From: Anaerolineales bacterium
Lineage (GTDB): Bacteria; Chloroflexota; Anaerolineae; Anaerolineales; Villigracilaceae
Direction: 5' to 3'
Assembly (NCBI GenBank): GCA_025938055.1
Contig: JAICQC010000163.1
Span: 1-9,557 of the forward strand
Length of the DNA stretch: 9,557 nucleotides
Part shown: piece by piece, positions 1-5,631 of the stretch
Numbering within the stretch: position 1 is the stretch's first letter
How the letters are laid out: every line of letters begins with the position of its first letter
Position numbers and translations under genes: made by a program
Notes under the pieces: model-generated
What the model saw: only the letters and a program-made list of their open reading frames with translations
Told to the model about the DNA's origin: nothing
Database searches by the model: none

Positions 1-978
1 AATCTTGCGCATGTCTTCAGTGACCACCAGTGGACCGCGCAGTGCATCCAGGCTTTCCATCAGCCGGTCGGCAGGCGGGTTCTCGGAGCGGCGGATCATA
101 TCGAGGATGAGCGCGGAAGATTCTTCGTTCAGCGCATCCGCCCCGTATTTGATAAAGTAGGAAACCATGATGGGAATCTTTACGGTGCTGGAGGCTGTAA
201 ATGCAACATCCGGGTTGACCGAGATCAACTCACCCTGATCCATCGCGAAATGGATTTCCTGTCCGTTTTGCAGGTCCTGTAGGTAGACGCCCATTACACC
301 GTCAAAATCGGCGAGGGTTATATTTTGCTGGAGCAGTATCTCGAGATTCTGCATCGTTGGACGGGCGGCAGCACTGCGCTGGAAAGAGAGCACAACCTTG
401 CGGTTGCTGTGTGAGCGCAGGGTGTCTTCGATCAGGCGTATTGCACGGTCAACATCAAGTATGACGCCGGGCGTGCCGGGAGAGAAGGATGTACTGCCAG
501 GAATGGGCTGTGCGGGAGTGGGAGGTTTGTCGTAGCGCGCGGAAATTTCGTTCTGCAGATAGTTTCTCAAACGGTCTTCAGCAATCGTCGCGCTTAACGG
601 GACCTCAACCGGGTTGGGGTCGCGGTTCCAGAGATAGTTCCAAAACCCGATCCAGAAAGGGCCTCCTGTTCGGGCAAGGTCTGCCGCGGCAATCATGCTC
701 TCCATATCCAGTTCGAAGCCGACCACCGAAGGGTCCACATGAATGATCGCCTCGCCATACTGGACCTCGATAGGGGTCGAGTAAACCTGTAACACGCGCT
801 CCGAGGCGATCTGGGGGTTCACACCGCCCACCGAGACTCCGGCAATTGTCATTCCACGCGGGTAATTATTGCGCTGGCGGCTGTACCCGATCAAAGCAAT
901 GACTGTCAGCACTATGGCGATGGTTAGGATTGCGATCGATATCCCCCGCAGGATGGGAATGGAACTGCGGTTCCTCAC
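1..978 (-). CDS. VanW-type peptidoglycan-binding domain / beta-lactamase-like serine hydrolase protein (partial, C-terminus outside window)
   Basis: The visible 326 residues begin at a GTG (978-976) preceded by GGAGG (987-983, 4-nt spacer); no ATG start is in frame. A short basic N-terminus is followed by one hydrophobic segment (about 8-31), so the rest is probably anchored outside the membrane. Residues about 40-150, starting at RGMTIAGVSVGG and including VDPSVVGFELD, look like the putative peptidoglycan-binding domain found in VanW-family and L,D-transpeptidase proteins. A Pro/Ser/Thr-rich linker (about 151-170) follows. From about 226 the sequence resembles the class A beta-lactamase/serine hydrolase fold: GVYLQDLQNGQEI, then S264-T-V-K267 as the SxxK nucleophile motif, then S298-E-N as a likely counterpart of the SDN motif. 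The KTG region would lie beyond the window edge. Likely role: cell-wall-associated hydrolase or penicillin-interacting protein; true beta-lactamase activity is unproven. The spacing between SxxK and SEN (about 34 residues) is shorter than in classical class A enzymes. Confidence 0.8.
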   Translation of the reverse strand, partial: MRNRSSIPILRGISIAILTIAIVLTVIALIGYSRQRNNYPRGMTIAGVSVGGVNPQIASERVLQVYSTPIEVQYGEAIIHVDPSVVGFELDMESMIAAADLARTGGPFWIGFWNYLWNRDPNPVEVPLSATIAEDRLRNYLQNEISARYDKPPTPAQPIPGSTSFSPGTPGVILDVDRAIRLIEDTLRSHSNRKVVLSFQRSAAARPTMQNLEILLQQNITLADFDGVMGVYLQDLQNGQEIHFAMDQGELISVNPDVAFTASSTVKIPIMVSYFIKYGADALNEESSALILDMIRRSENPPADRLMESLDALRGPLVVTEDMRKI

Positions 979-1011
979 ACGGCCTCCAAAACATGACAAA
1001 TATCGCAAAAA

Positions 1012-1020
1012 AGTATAACA
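1012..1020 (-). promoter_or_regulatory. Extended -10 promoter for the serine hydrolase gene
   Basis: Read on the minus strand, the sequence is TGTTATACT, i.e. a TGn extension plus TATACT (five of six matches to TATAAT). Transcription would start near 1005, giving a leader of about 27 nt that contains the GGAGG at 987-983. No convincing -35 hexamer is visible at 17 nt, as is common for extended -10 promoters. Confidence 0.5.
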
Positions 1021-1038
1021 CACTCATTTTTAGCTTTG

Positions 1039-1047
1039 TGCTAGAAT
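1039..1047 (+). promoter_or_regulatory. Extended -10 promoter for proline dehydrogenase
   Basis: TGCTAGAAT is a TGn extension plus TAGAAT (five of six matches to TATAAT). It would start transcription near 1054 and produce a leader of about 170 nt before the ATG at 1226. No -35 hexamer is evident. It sits 18 bp from the divergent extended -10 of the serine hydrolase gene, so the two promoters are back to back. Confidence 0.4.
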
Positions 1048-1097
1048 AAATCCAGGAGCGGTAAATGGTTGGCGCCACTCCGAACATCTGGAGAAAC

Positions 1098-1190
1098 AAA
1101 CCCTAAAGGTTTTCTGGTCGAGACGAACTGTGTACATGCAAGAGTTTTATTGCGCAGGATGGCTTGTCAGGGAAGGAACCTTTAGGGTTT
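1098..1190 (+). repeat. Perfect 14-bp inverted repeat in the proline dehydrogenase leader
   Basis: AAACCCTAAAGGTT (1098-1111) and its exact reverse complement AACCTTTAGGGTTT (1177-1190) are separated by 65 nt. Each arm is itself a small palindrome of the form AACC-N5-GGTT, so each can fold into its own short hairpin. The right arm also lies inside a second stem, CAGGGA (1168-1173) with TCCCTG (1195-1200). A further stem upstream, TCCAG (1051-1055) with CTGGA (1088-1092), suggests a structured leader RNA. It could be an attenuator or riboswitch-like element, or a pair of DNA operators about 78 bp apart. I do not recognise a known riboswitch class. Confidence 0.7.
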
Positions 1191-1225
1191 TGACTCCCTG
1201 CACCGAATCTACCTGAGGACCGTGT

Positions 1226-2191
1226 ATGCTTCGTTCTTTTCTTATCTATCTTTCCAGGGCTGGCTGGGCGCAGAAACTGGTCACCAATTGGAGTTTCGCA
1301 TGGCACGCCGCCTCCCGCTTTGTTGCAGGGGAGACAGCCGGGGACGCGATCCGTGTGATCCGCGAGTTGAACGAAAAATGTATCAATGCCACACTGGACC
1401 ACCTGGGGGAACACACATCGACAGTAGACGAAGCTGATAAGGCAACCGAAGACATCCTTCATCTCATCGATCAACTTGACAAGGCGGGTGTCCGTGCAAA
1501 TGTCTCCATCAAACTGACGCAGATTGGCATGGGCTTGGATGAAGAGATCTGCCGTCAGAACCTGGTGAGGATCCTCGAGCAGATGAGGGATTGCAGAAAT
1601 TTCCTGCGGATTGACATGGAAGACACTCCCTACACTGACACTACGCTTGCCATGTTTTACTCCGTGTTGCAGCGCGGTTTCACCGTCACCGAGGTGGGGT
1701 TAGTCGTGCAATCCTATCTTTATCGCACCGAAGCCGATGTGCGGAAGCTGATTGAATACAATACACATCTTCGGTTGGTCAAGGGCGCCTACAATGAGCC
1801 GTCTGATAAGGCTTTCCCGAAAAAAGCCGATACCGACGCAAACTTCGACTTGTTGACAAAACTAATAATCGACGCTGCGCTCAAAATCGATGCGAACAAG
1901 ATCAGCGCGGACGGGCGCATCCCGCCGGTCCCCGCGATTGCCACACACGATGAAAAACGCGTTGCATTCGCGAAACAATATGCTGAAAAAGTGGGCTTGC
2001 CGAAGGAAGCGCTCGAATTCCAGATGCTCTATGGTATTCGTCGCGACCTGCAGGAGCGGCTTGTTAAAGAGGGTTATCCTGTTCGTGTGTACGTTCCCTT
2101 TGGGCGGCAATGGTATCCATATTTCATGCGTCGTCTCGCCGAACGCCCAGCAAACATCTGGTTCTTCGTTTCCAATTACTTCCGGAAGTAA
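1226..2191 (+). CDS. putB: Proline dehydrogenase (monofunctional, FAD-dependent)
   Basis: This enzyme oxidises L-proline to delta-1-pyrroline-5-carboxylate with FAD and passes electrons to membrane quinone, the first step of proline catabolism. The 321 residues match the usual size of stand-alone PRODH enzymes and contain the family's TIM-barrel signatures in order: VSIKLTQ (93-99), DMED (130-133), LRLVKGAY (182-189), ATHD (239-242), EFQMLYG (264-270) and, near the end, Y299-F-M-R302-R303, the YxxRR motif whose two arginines bind the proline carboxylate. There is no P5C dehydrogenase domain, so this is not a bifunctional PutA, and no P5C dehydrogenase gene lies in the window. The ATG start is supported by TGAGGA at 1214-1219 with a 6-nt spacer. 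The unusually long leader with an inverted repeat suggests control of expression. The symbol follows the Bacillus monofunctional enzyme; fadM is an alternative. Confidence 0.95.
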   Translation: MLRSFLIYLSRAGWAQKLVTNWSFAWHAASRFVAGETAGDAIRVIRELNEKCINATLDHLGEHTSTVDEADKATEDILHLIDQLDKAGVRANVSIKLTQIGMGLDEEICRQNLVRILEQMRDCRNFLRIDMEDTPYTDTTLAMFYSVLQRGFTVTEVGLVVQSYLYRTEADVRKLIEYNTHLRLVKGAYNEPSDKAFPKKADTDANFDLLTKLIIDAALKIDANKISADGRIPPVPAIATHDEKRVAFAKQYAEKVGLPKEALEFQMLYGIRRDLQERLVKEGYPVRVYVPFGRQWYPYFMRRLAERPANIWFFVSNYFRK

Positions 2192-2210
2192 ACACAGATA
2201 CAAAAGAAAA

Positions 2211-2247
2211 CAGGTGAACAGACAGGTAGTGTGTACGTGTTTACCTG
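2211..2247 (+). repeat. Inverted repeat after proline dehydrogenase, overlapping the next promoter
   Basis: CAGGTGAACA (2211-2220) can pair with TGTTTACCTG (2238-2247) through ten pairs, one of them G-U, around a 17-nt loop. A competing smaller hairpin uses CAGGTA (2223-2228) with TACCTG (2242-2247). No T-run follows, so it is a poor intrinsic terminator. Its right arm covers the proposed -35 (2240-2245) of the SDR promoter, so it could instead be an operator. Confidence 0.4.
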
Positions 2248-2268
2248 ACTACCCTTTCCGTTTACAAT
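2240..2268 (+). promoter_or_regulatory. Promoter for a leaderless SDR transcript
   Basis: TTTACC (2240-2245), a 17-nt spacer and TACAAT (2263-2268) form a good sigma70-type promoter. Exactly six bases separate the -10 hexamer from the ATG at 2275, which places the predicted transcription start on the A of the start codon. There is no Shine-Dalgarno sequence before this ATG, consistent with leaderless translation. Confidence 0.55.
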
Positions 2269-2274
2269 TTCCCT

Positions 2275-2979
2275 ATGTCACCTCTTGCCCTGGTTACAGG
2301 CGCGGCGCACCGGTTGGGAAAAGTCTTCGCCTTGACTCTCGCGCGGCAGGGTTTTGACATCGTTCTGCATTATCACCAATCGGCAGAGGCAGCGCTCCAG
2401 ACTCAGGTGGAAGTGGAATCCCTTGGGAGGCGCGTCTTCCTTGCTCAAGCCGACCTCACCGACTCCACCCAAATCCAATCTTTAGTCTCTAAACTCAACG
2501 CTCTTCATGTGTTGGTCAACTCCGCGGCGTTCATGCCTGGCGGAAACGTAGAGGCGCTCACGCTTGAGCATTGGGATACAGCACTTGACCTAAATCTCCG
2601 CGCCCCTTTCATCCTCGCTCAGGAATGCGCAAAGAAAATGACGGATGGCGGACTCATTGTCAACATCACCGATGTTGGCGCACAAAAAGCCTGGAGCCGT
2701 TATCCATCATATACGGTCAGCAAAGCCGCGCTCGAATCGCTGACGAGAATCCTTGCCCGCGCTCTGGCGCCGAAGATCCGCGTCAACGCCATCGCGCCAG
2801 GATTTGTCCTTCCATCAGAAATTGTCTCTGATGAGGAGTGGCAGCGGCTCATTAATCGGATTCCACTCAAACGTCCCGCGCGAACCGATGAGCTCGCTTC
2901 CGCACTCGAATTTTTACTGAAGAACGAGTATATTACCGGGCAAACCATCGTGGTCGATGGTGGATATTCACTAGTCTAG
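2275..2979 (+). CDS. SDR-family oxidoreductase, pteridine reductase (PTR1/FolM)-like
   Basis: This is a 234-residue classical-length short-chain dehydrogenase/reductase, presumably cytosolic and NAD(P)H-dependent. Visible motifs are T8-G-A-A-H-R-L-G15 (dinucleotide binding), VNSAA (81-85, the NNAG-type motif), structural N107, and Y146-T-V-S-K150 (YxxxK catalytic pair). The position that normally holds the catalytic serine, 13 residues before the tyrosine, is Asp133 (NITD). The same substitution is known in trypanosomatid PTR1 and in bacterial FolM. The segment LHYHQSAEAA (31-40) also closely resembles the PTR1 cofactor-selecting loop. I therefore infer reduction of a pterin or dihydropterin (for example dihydromonapterin or dihydrobiopterin) rather than the generic 3-oxoacyl-ACP reductase that its length might suggest. 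The start rests on a leaderless promoter. The next gene begins 35 nt downstream. Confidence 0.88.
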   Translation: MSPLALVTGAAHRLGKVFALTLARQGFDIVLHYHQSAEAALQTQVEVESLGRRVFLAQADLTDSTQIQSLVSKLNALHVLVNSAAFMPGGNVEALTLEHWDTALDLNLRAPFILAQECAKKMTDGGLIVNITDVGAQKAWSRYPSYTVSKAALESLTRILARALAPKIRVNAIAPGFVLPSEIVSDEEWQRLINRIPLKRPARTDELASALEFLLKNEYITGQTIVVDGGYSLV

Positions 2980-3001
2980 CCCGCAGCTGAAGCGCATCCT
3001 T

Positions 3002-3008
3002 GGAGGAG
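3002..3008 (+). promoter_or_regulatory. Ribosome binding site fixing the DinB-family start
   Basis: GGAGGAG lies 6 nt before the ATG at 3015. A TTG at 3000 would also open the frame, but it overlaps this strong Shine-Dalgarno sequence and would add only five residues (MEEYP). The ATG at 3015 is therefore the better start. Confidence 0.7.
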
Positions 3009-3014
3009 TACCCT

Positions 3015-3485
3015 ATGCCCGAAATCACCGAACTCGCCGAAAAGCTGAAATCCGAAGGTGAGAAATTTGTTTCCATCTTCAGCAGCCTCAGCGAGGAACA
3101 ATGGCAGGCAGAAGTCTACACAGAAGGCACAACCTGGACGATACGCAACATCCTTTCCCATTTCGTGACCTCCGAGCGCGGACTGCTCAAACTCTTCGAA
3201 CGGATTCGTCAGGGCGGCGAAGGCGCGGCAGATGATTTTTCGATCGACCGTTATAACGCTGCCATGCAGGCGCGCATGAAGGAAGAGACTCCACACGAAT
3301 TGCTGGAACAGTATAAGGAAGTGCGCGCCGATGCAGTTGCCTGGGTTTCAGGTTTGAACGAATCGGAACTGGAGATTACAGGACGCCACCCTTTCCTGGG
3401 GCAGACCGTGATCCGTGACATGATCAAGATGCTATACATCCATAACCTGGACCATTATCGGGATATGAAAAAGGTATTGAAATAG
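3015..3485 (+). CDS. DinB-family (DinB/YfiT-like) putative metal-binding protein
   Basis: The 156-residue product has the size and pattern of the DinB/YfiT four-helix-bundle superfamily. The family's metal-binding histidine triad is visible: H49 in ILSHF at the end of the second helix, and H143 and H147 in IHNLDHYRDM near the C-terminus. W41 followed by TIRNILSH matches the family's usual W-(S/T)-(V/I)-R/K-x-I-L/V-x-H signature. Members include DNA-damage-inducible DinB of Bacillus and mycothiol- or bacillithiol-dependent enzymes; many have no assigned function. I cannot choose between thiol transferase, maleylpyruvate-isomerase-like hydrolase or another role. It lies 35 nt after the SDR gene and is probably cotranscribed with it. 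Confidence 0.85.
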   Translation: MPEITELAEKLKSEGEKFVSIFSSLSEEQWQAEVYTEGTTWTIRNILSHFVTSERGLLKLFERIRQGGEGAADDFSIDRYNAAMQARMKEETPHELLEQYKEVRADAVAWVSGLNESELEITGRHPFLGQTVIRDMIKMLYIHNLDHYRDMKKVLK

Positions 3486-3537
3486 CCGCTGAGTCGCTGA
3501 GACATCGTGAAACTTAAAATCTCAGCATCTCTGCAGC
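3486..3537. repeat. Intergenic imperfect inverted repeat (dispersed-repeat-like)
   Basis: The 64-nt gap between the DinB-family gene and the aminotransferase gene holds a tandem GCTGAGTC-GCTGAGAC (3488-3503) followed by an inverted, diverged copy TCTCAGCATCTCTGCAGC (3520-3537). GCTGAGA (3496-3502) pairs exactly with TCTCAGC (3520-3526) across a 17-nt A-rich loop, and GCTG (3488-3491) with CAGC (3534-3537). No T-run follows. The pattern recalls the short CTGAGTCGCTGAGAC-type dispersed repeats I associate with Chloroflexota and other genomes; this likeness is from memory. Confidence 0.45.
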
Positions 3538-3549
3538 AAAGAGTCTTCC

Positions 3550-4665
3550 ATGAACCTCCCTCCTTTCAAGCTCGAACGCTTCTTCGCCAAATACGAATTC
3601 AATACGGAATATCTTCTCTGCTCCTCCGATTGTGAATCCATGTCCATCGCCGACTTGCTCGCTCTGGACGCCGATCCGGCGGAGGCAGCCGAAAAGTTCC
3701 AACAGGTATGGCTGGGCTACACCGAATCACAGGGCAGCCCTGCCCTGCGCTCGGAAATTTGCAAACTATATGAGACCGTTCAACCCGAAGATGTTCTCGT
3801 CCACACCGGCGCGGAGGAAGCAATATTTCTGTTCATATTCGCTGCCTTCAAGGAATATGACCACGTCATTGTCCATTCTCCCGGATATCAATCCCTGGCA
3901 GAGGTTGCCCGCGCGGCAGGCTGTGACGTGAGTCCCTGGCGGGCGCGCGAAGGGAACGGCTGGTCGCTCGACATTGATGAGCTCCGTCACCTCATGCGGG
4001 CAAATACCAGGGCGATCATTCTCAACACGCCACACAACCCGACCGGCTATCTGATGACTCGTCCAGAGCATGATGCTGTACATGAGTTCGCGCGCGAGAA
4101 TAATCTGCTCCTGTTTTCTGATGAGGTCTATCGTGAGTCTGAGTATGATTCCGCCATGCGATTGCCAGCCGGGTGTGATTATGGCGAACATGCCGTTTCA
4201 CTTGGCGTGACATCTAAAACGTACGGGCTGGCAGGTCTACGCATTGGATGGATCGCCACCAGGAATAAGAAGATTTATGAGAAGATGGCTTCCCTGAAGG
4301 ACTACACCACGATCTGCAATTCTGCTCCGAGTGAATTCCTTGCCGAGGTTGCCATGCGCAACCGTCAGAAATTGGTGGAGCGTAACCTTGGCATCATCAA
4401 AGAGAACCTGGCGGTGATGGATGAATTTTTTGCCCGCCACACGGATCTGTTCTCATGGGTCCGACCGCAAGCCGGATCGATGGCTTTCCCACGCTATCTG
4501 CGCGGCGACGTAGAGGAGTTCTGCGATGAGCTGGTGAAAAGGGCAGGTGTCCTGCTATTGCCCGGTTCCATGTATGATGATGCACGGAATCACTTCCGCC
4601 TGGGCTTGGGCAGAAAGAATTTGCCGGAAGCGGTCGAAAGGCTGGAAGCATTTCTTGTCAGGTAA
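3550..4665 (+). CDS. Class I/II PLP-dependent aminotransferase
   Basis: The 371-residue product is a fold-type I pyridoxal-phosphate enzyme of normal length. It shows NTPHN163PTG (cofactor-binding Asn), D191-E-V-Y194 (Asp to the pyridine nitrogen and Tyr to the PLP oxygen), S222-K223 (Schiff-base lysine) in SKTYGLAGLRIGW with R231 for the phosphate, and HFR350LGLG with the arginine that normally binds the substrate carboxylate. The N-terminal stretch (LERFFAKYEFNTEYLL...) resembles the branch containing capreomycidine synthase more than AspC or HisC, but this is from memory and does not establish the substrate. An amino group is probably transferred between an amino acid and a 2-oxoacid. No clear Shine-Dalgarno precedes the ATG, only AAAGAG at 3538-3543. 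The stop is 3 to 78 nt from the next gene, depending on the start chosen there. Confidence 0.92.
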   Translation: MNLPPFKLERFFAKYEFNTEYLLCSSDCESMSIADLLALDADPAEAAEKFQQVWLGYTESQGSPALRSEICKLYETVQPEDVLVHTGAEEAIFLFIFAAFKEYDHVIVHSPGYQSLAEVARAAGCDVSPWRAREGNGWSLDIDELRHLMRANTRAIILNTPHNPTGYLMTRPEHDAVHEFARENNLLLFSDEVYRESEYDSAMRLPAGCDYGEHAVSLGVTSKTYGLAGLRIGWIATRNKKIYEKMASLKDYTTICNSAPSEFLAEVAMRNRQKLVERNLGIIKENLAVMDEFFARHTDLFSWVRPQAGSMAFPRYLRGDVEEFCDELVKRAGVLLLPGSMYDDARNHFRLGLGRKNLPEAVERLEAFLVR

Positions 4666-4743
4666 AATTTGGCGGTATTCCTTGCCAATGACGGGCGCTT
4701 TGCTCACATAAAAAACTGTGAACTTATCATCGGAAATCATAAT

Positions 4744-5613
4744 TTGAGAAACCTCCTCCGCCTCACTCGTCCGCTCCATCTCGTCCTCGCCGCGCTGACC
4801 TACTTCCTGGGCGCGAGTATCGCCAACTATCTCGGCAAACCCTTCCGCGCAGACTCGTTCTGGCTCGGGCTGATCGCTGTCCTGTTGGCGCAAGCGAGCA
4901 TGAACCTGCTGGCAGAAGTGTTCCGTCCTGCCAATGAAACCATCGTCGAAGGTGAGACTCGCAAGGAACGTCTCAGCCTGCGCAACAATGCGCTTTATGT
5001 TTCCATTGCCTCCCTTACAGCAAATGCTGTAATTGCCTTTGTCCTGTATAACAACGATCATCTCTCGGTTGTGGGTTTCTTCTTCCTTCTCCTTTCCCTG
5101 ATCCTTATTCTCGCCTATGCCATTCCACCGTTTCGTCTTATCAACCGTGGGTTTGGCGAATTCCTCCTTGCCGCGCATATCGCCTATATCACTCCTTCCA
5201 TCGCCTACATCCTTCAATCGGATGAAACGCATCGGTTCCTGCTGATTACCATTCCGCTCACGTTTCTCGCGTTTGCCTACTTTATAGTGATGGATTTTCC
5301 TACTTTTGCTTCGGACAGCAAATATCACCGCAGCACCCTGCTCACGCGACTCGGCTGGCAGCGTGCAGTTCCACTGCATCATCTTTTTGTTTTAATGGCA
5401 TATCTTTTCTTCTTGACCACTCCTGTATTTGGTCTCTCACTTTCCCTGCTCTGGCCCGCTTTCCTGACACTGCCCTTTGCGCTCTTCCAGATCTTTCAGC
5501 TCCGCAGCCTTGCGCTCGGAGCGCCCACCCACTGGACTCTGCTTACCGTAACGGCTCTAGCCGTGTTTGGGCTCACCGCCTACTTTCTGAGCCTGACATT
5601 CTGGCTGCGCTAA
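4744..5613 (+). CDS. UbiA-family integral membrane prenyltransferase
   Basis: The 289-residue product is very hydrophobic, with about eight to nine membrane segments, and begins with the characteristic LLRLTRPLHLVLAALTYFLG. UbiA enzymes transfer an isoprenyl chain to an aromatic or other acceptor in quinone, haem, chlorophyll or lipid synthesis. The second Asp motif is recognisable (D184-FPTFAS-D191-SKYHRSTLLTRLG), similar to MenA-type enzymes. The first motif, normally NxxxDxxxD, is altered: N54-L-L-A-E58-V-F-R-P62, with Glu for the first Asp and Pro for the second. The acceptor and prenyl donor therefore cannot be assigned. The chosen start is TTG 4744, with GGAA at 4732-4735; this puts the N-terminus at the usual place. 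A TTG at 4669 would add 25 hydrophilic residues not typical of the family. The gene sits 18 nt ahead of moeA. Confidence 0.82.
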   Translation: MRNLLRLTRPLHLVLAALTYFLGASIANYLGKPFRADSFWLGLIAVLLAQASMNLLAEVFRPANETIVEGETRKERLSLRNNALYVSIASLTANAVIAFVLYNNDHLSVVGFFFLLLSLILILAYAIPPFRLINRGFGEFLLAAHIAYITPSIAYILQSDETHRFLLITIPLTFLAFAYFIVMDFPTFASDSKYHRSTLLTRLGWQRAVPLHHLFVLMAYLFFLTTPVFGLSLSLLWPAFLTLPFALFQIFQLRSLALGAPTHWTLLTVTALAVFGLTAYFLSLTFWLR

Positions 5614-5631
5614 CGGACTTCGATCCCCGAC

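Noticed and set aside
489..746. Plus-strand frame of 85 residues opposite the serine hydrolase gene
   Set aside because: Antisense shadow with Arg/Ser-rich composition and no ribosome site.
866..1099. Minus-strand frame beginning upstream of the serine hydrolase gene (77 residues)
   Set aside because: It is a shifted frame over the promoter and N-terminus of the real gene, whose GTG start has a GGAGG site and whose frame encodes the membrane anchor and domains.
1051..1200. Known riboswitch class (glycine, c-di-GMP, guanidine, T-box) in the proline dehydrogenase leader
   Set aside because: Compared by eye with remembered consensus cores; none of the invariant segments is present. Only the inverted-repeat structure is supported.
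1103..1474. Minus-strand frame of 123 residues across the proline dehydrogenase leader and 5' end
   Set aside because: No ribosome site, antisense to conserved proline dehydrogenase residues, no motif.
1890..2357. Plus-strand frame of 155 residues bridging the proline dehydrogenase end and the SDR start
   Set aside because: It overlaps conserved coding sequence of both genes in a different frame and crosses a promoter; its product is Arg/Ser-rich without recognisable features.
4555..5382. Long minus-strand open frame (275 residues) over the aminotransferase end and the UbiA gene
   Set aside because: It is the antisense of a hydrophobic membrane protein, giving a highly charged, low-complexity product with no motif; the plus-strand genes have clear family signatures.
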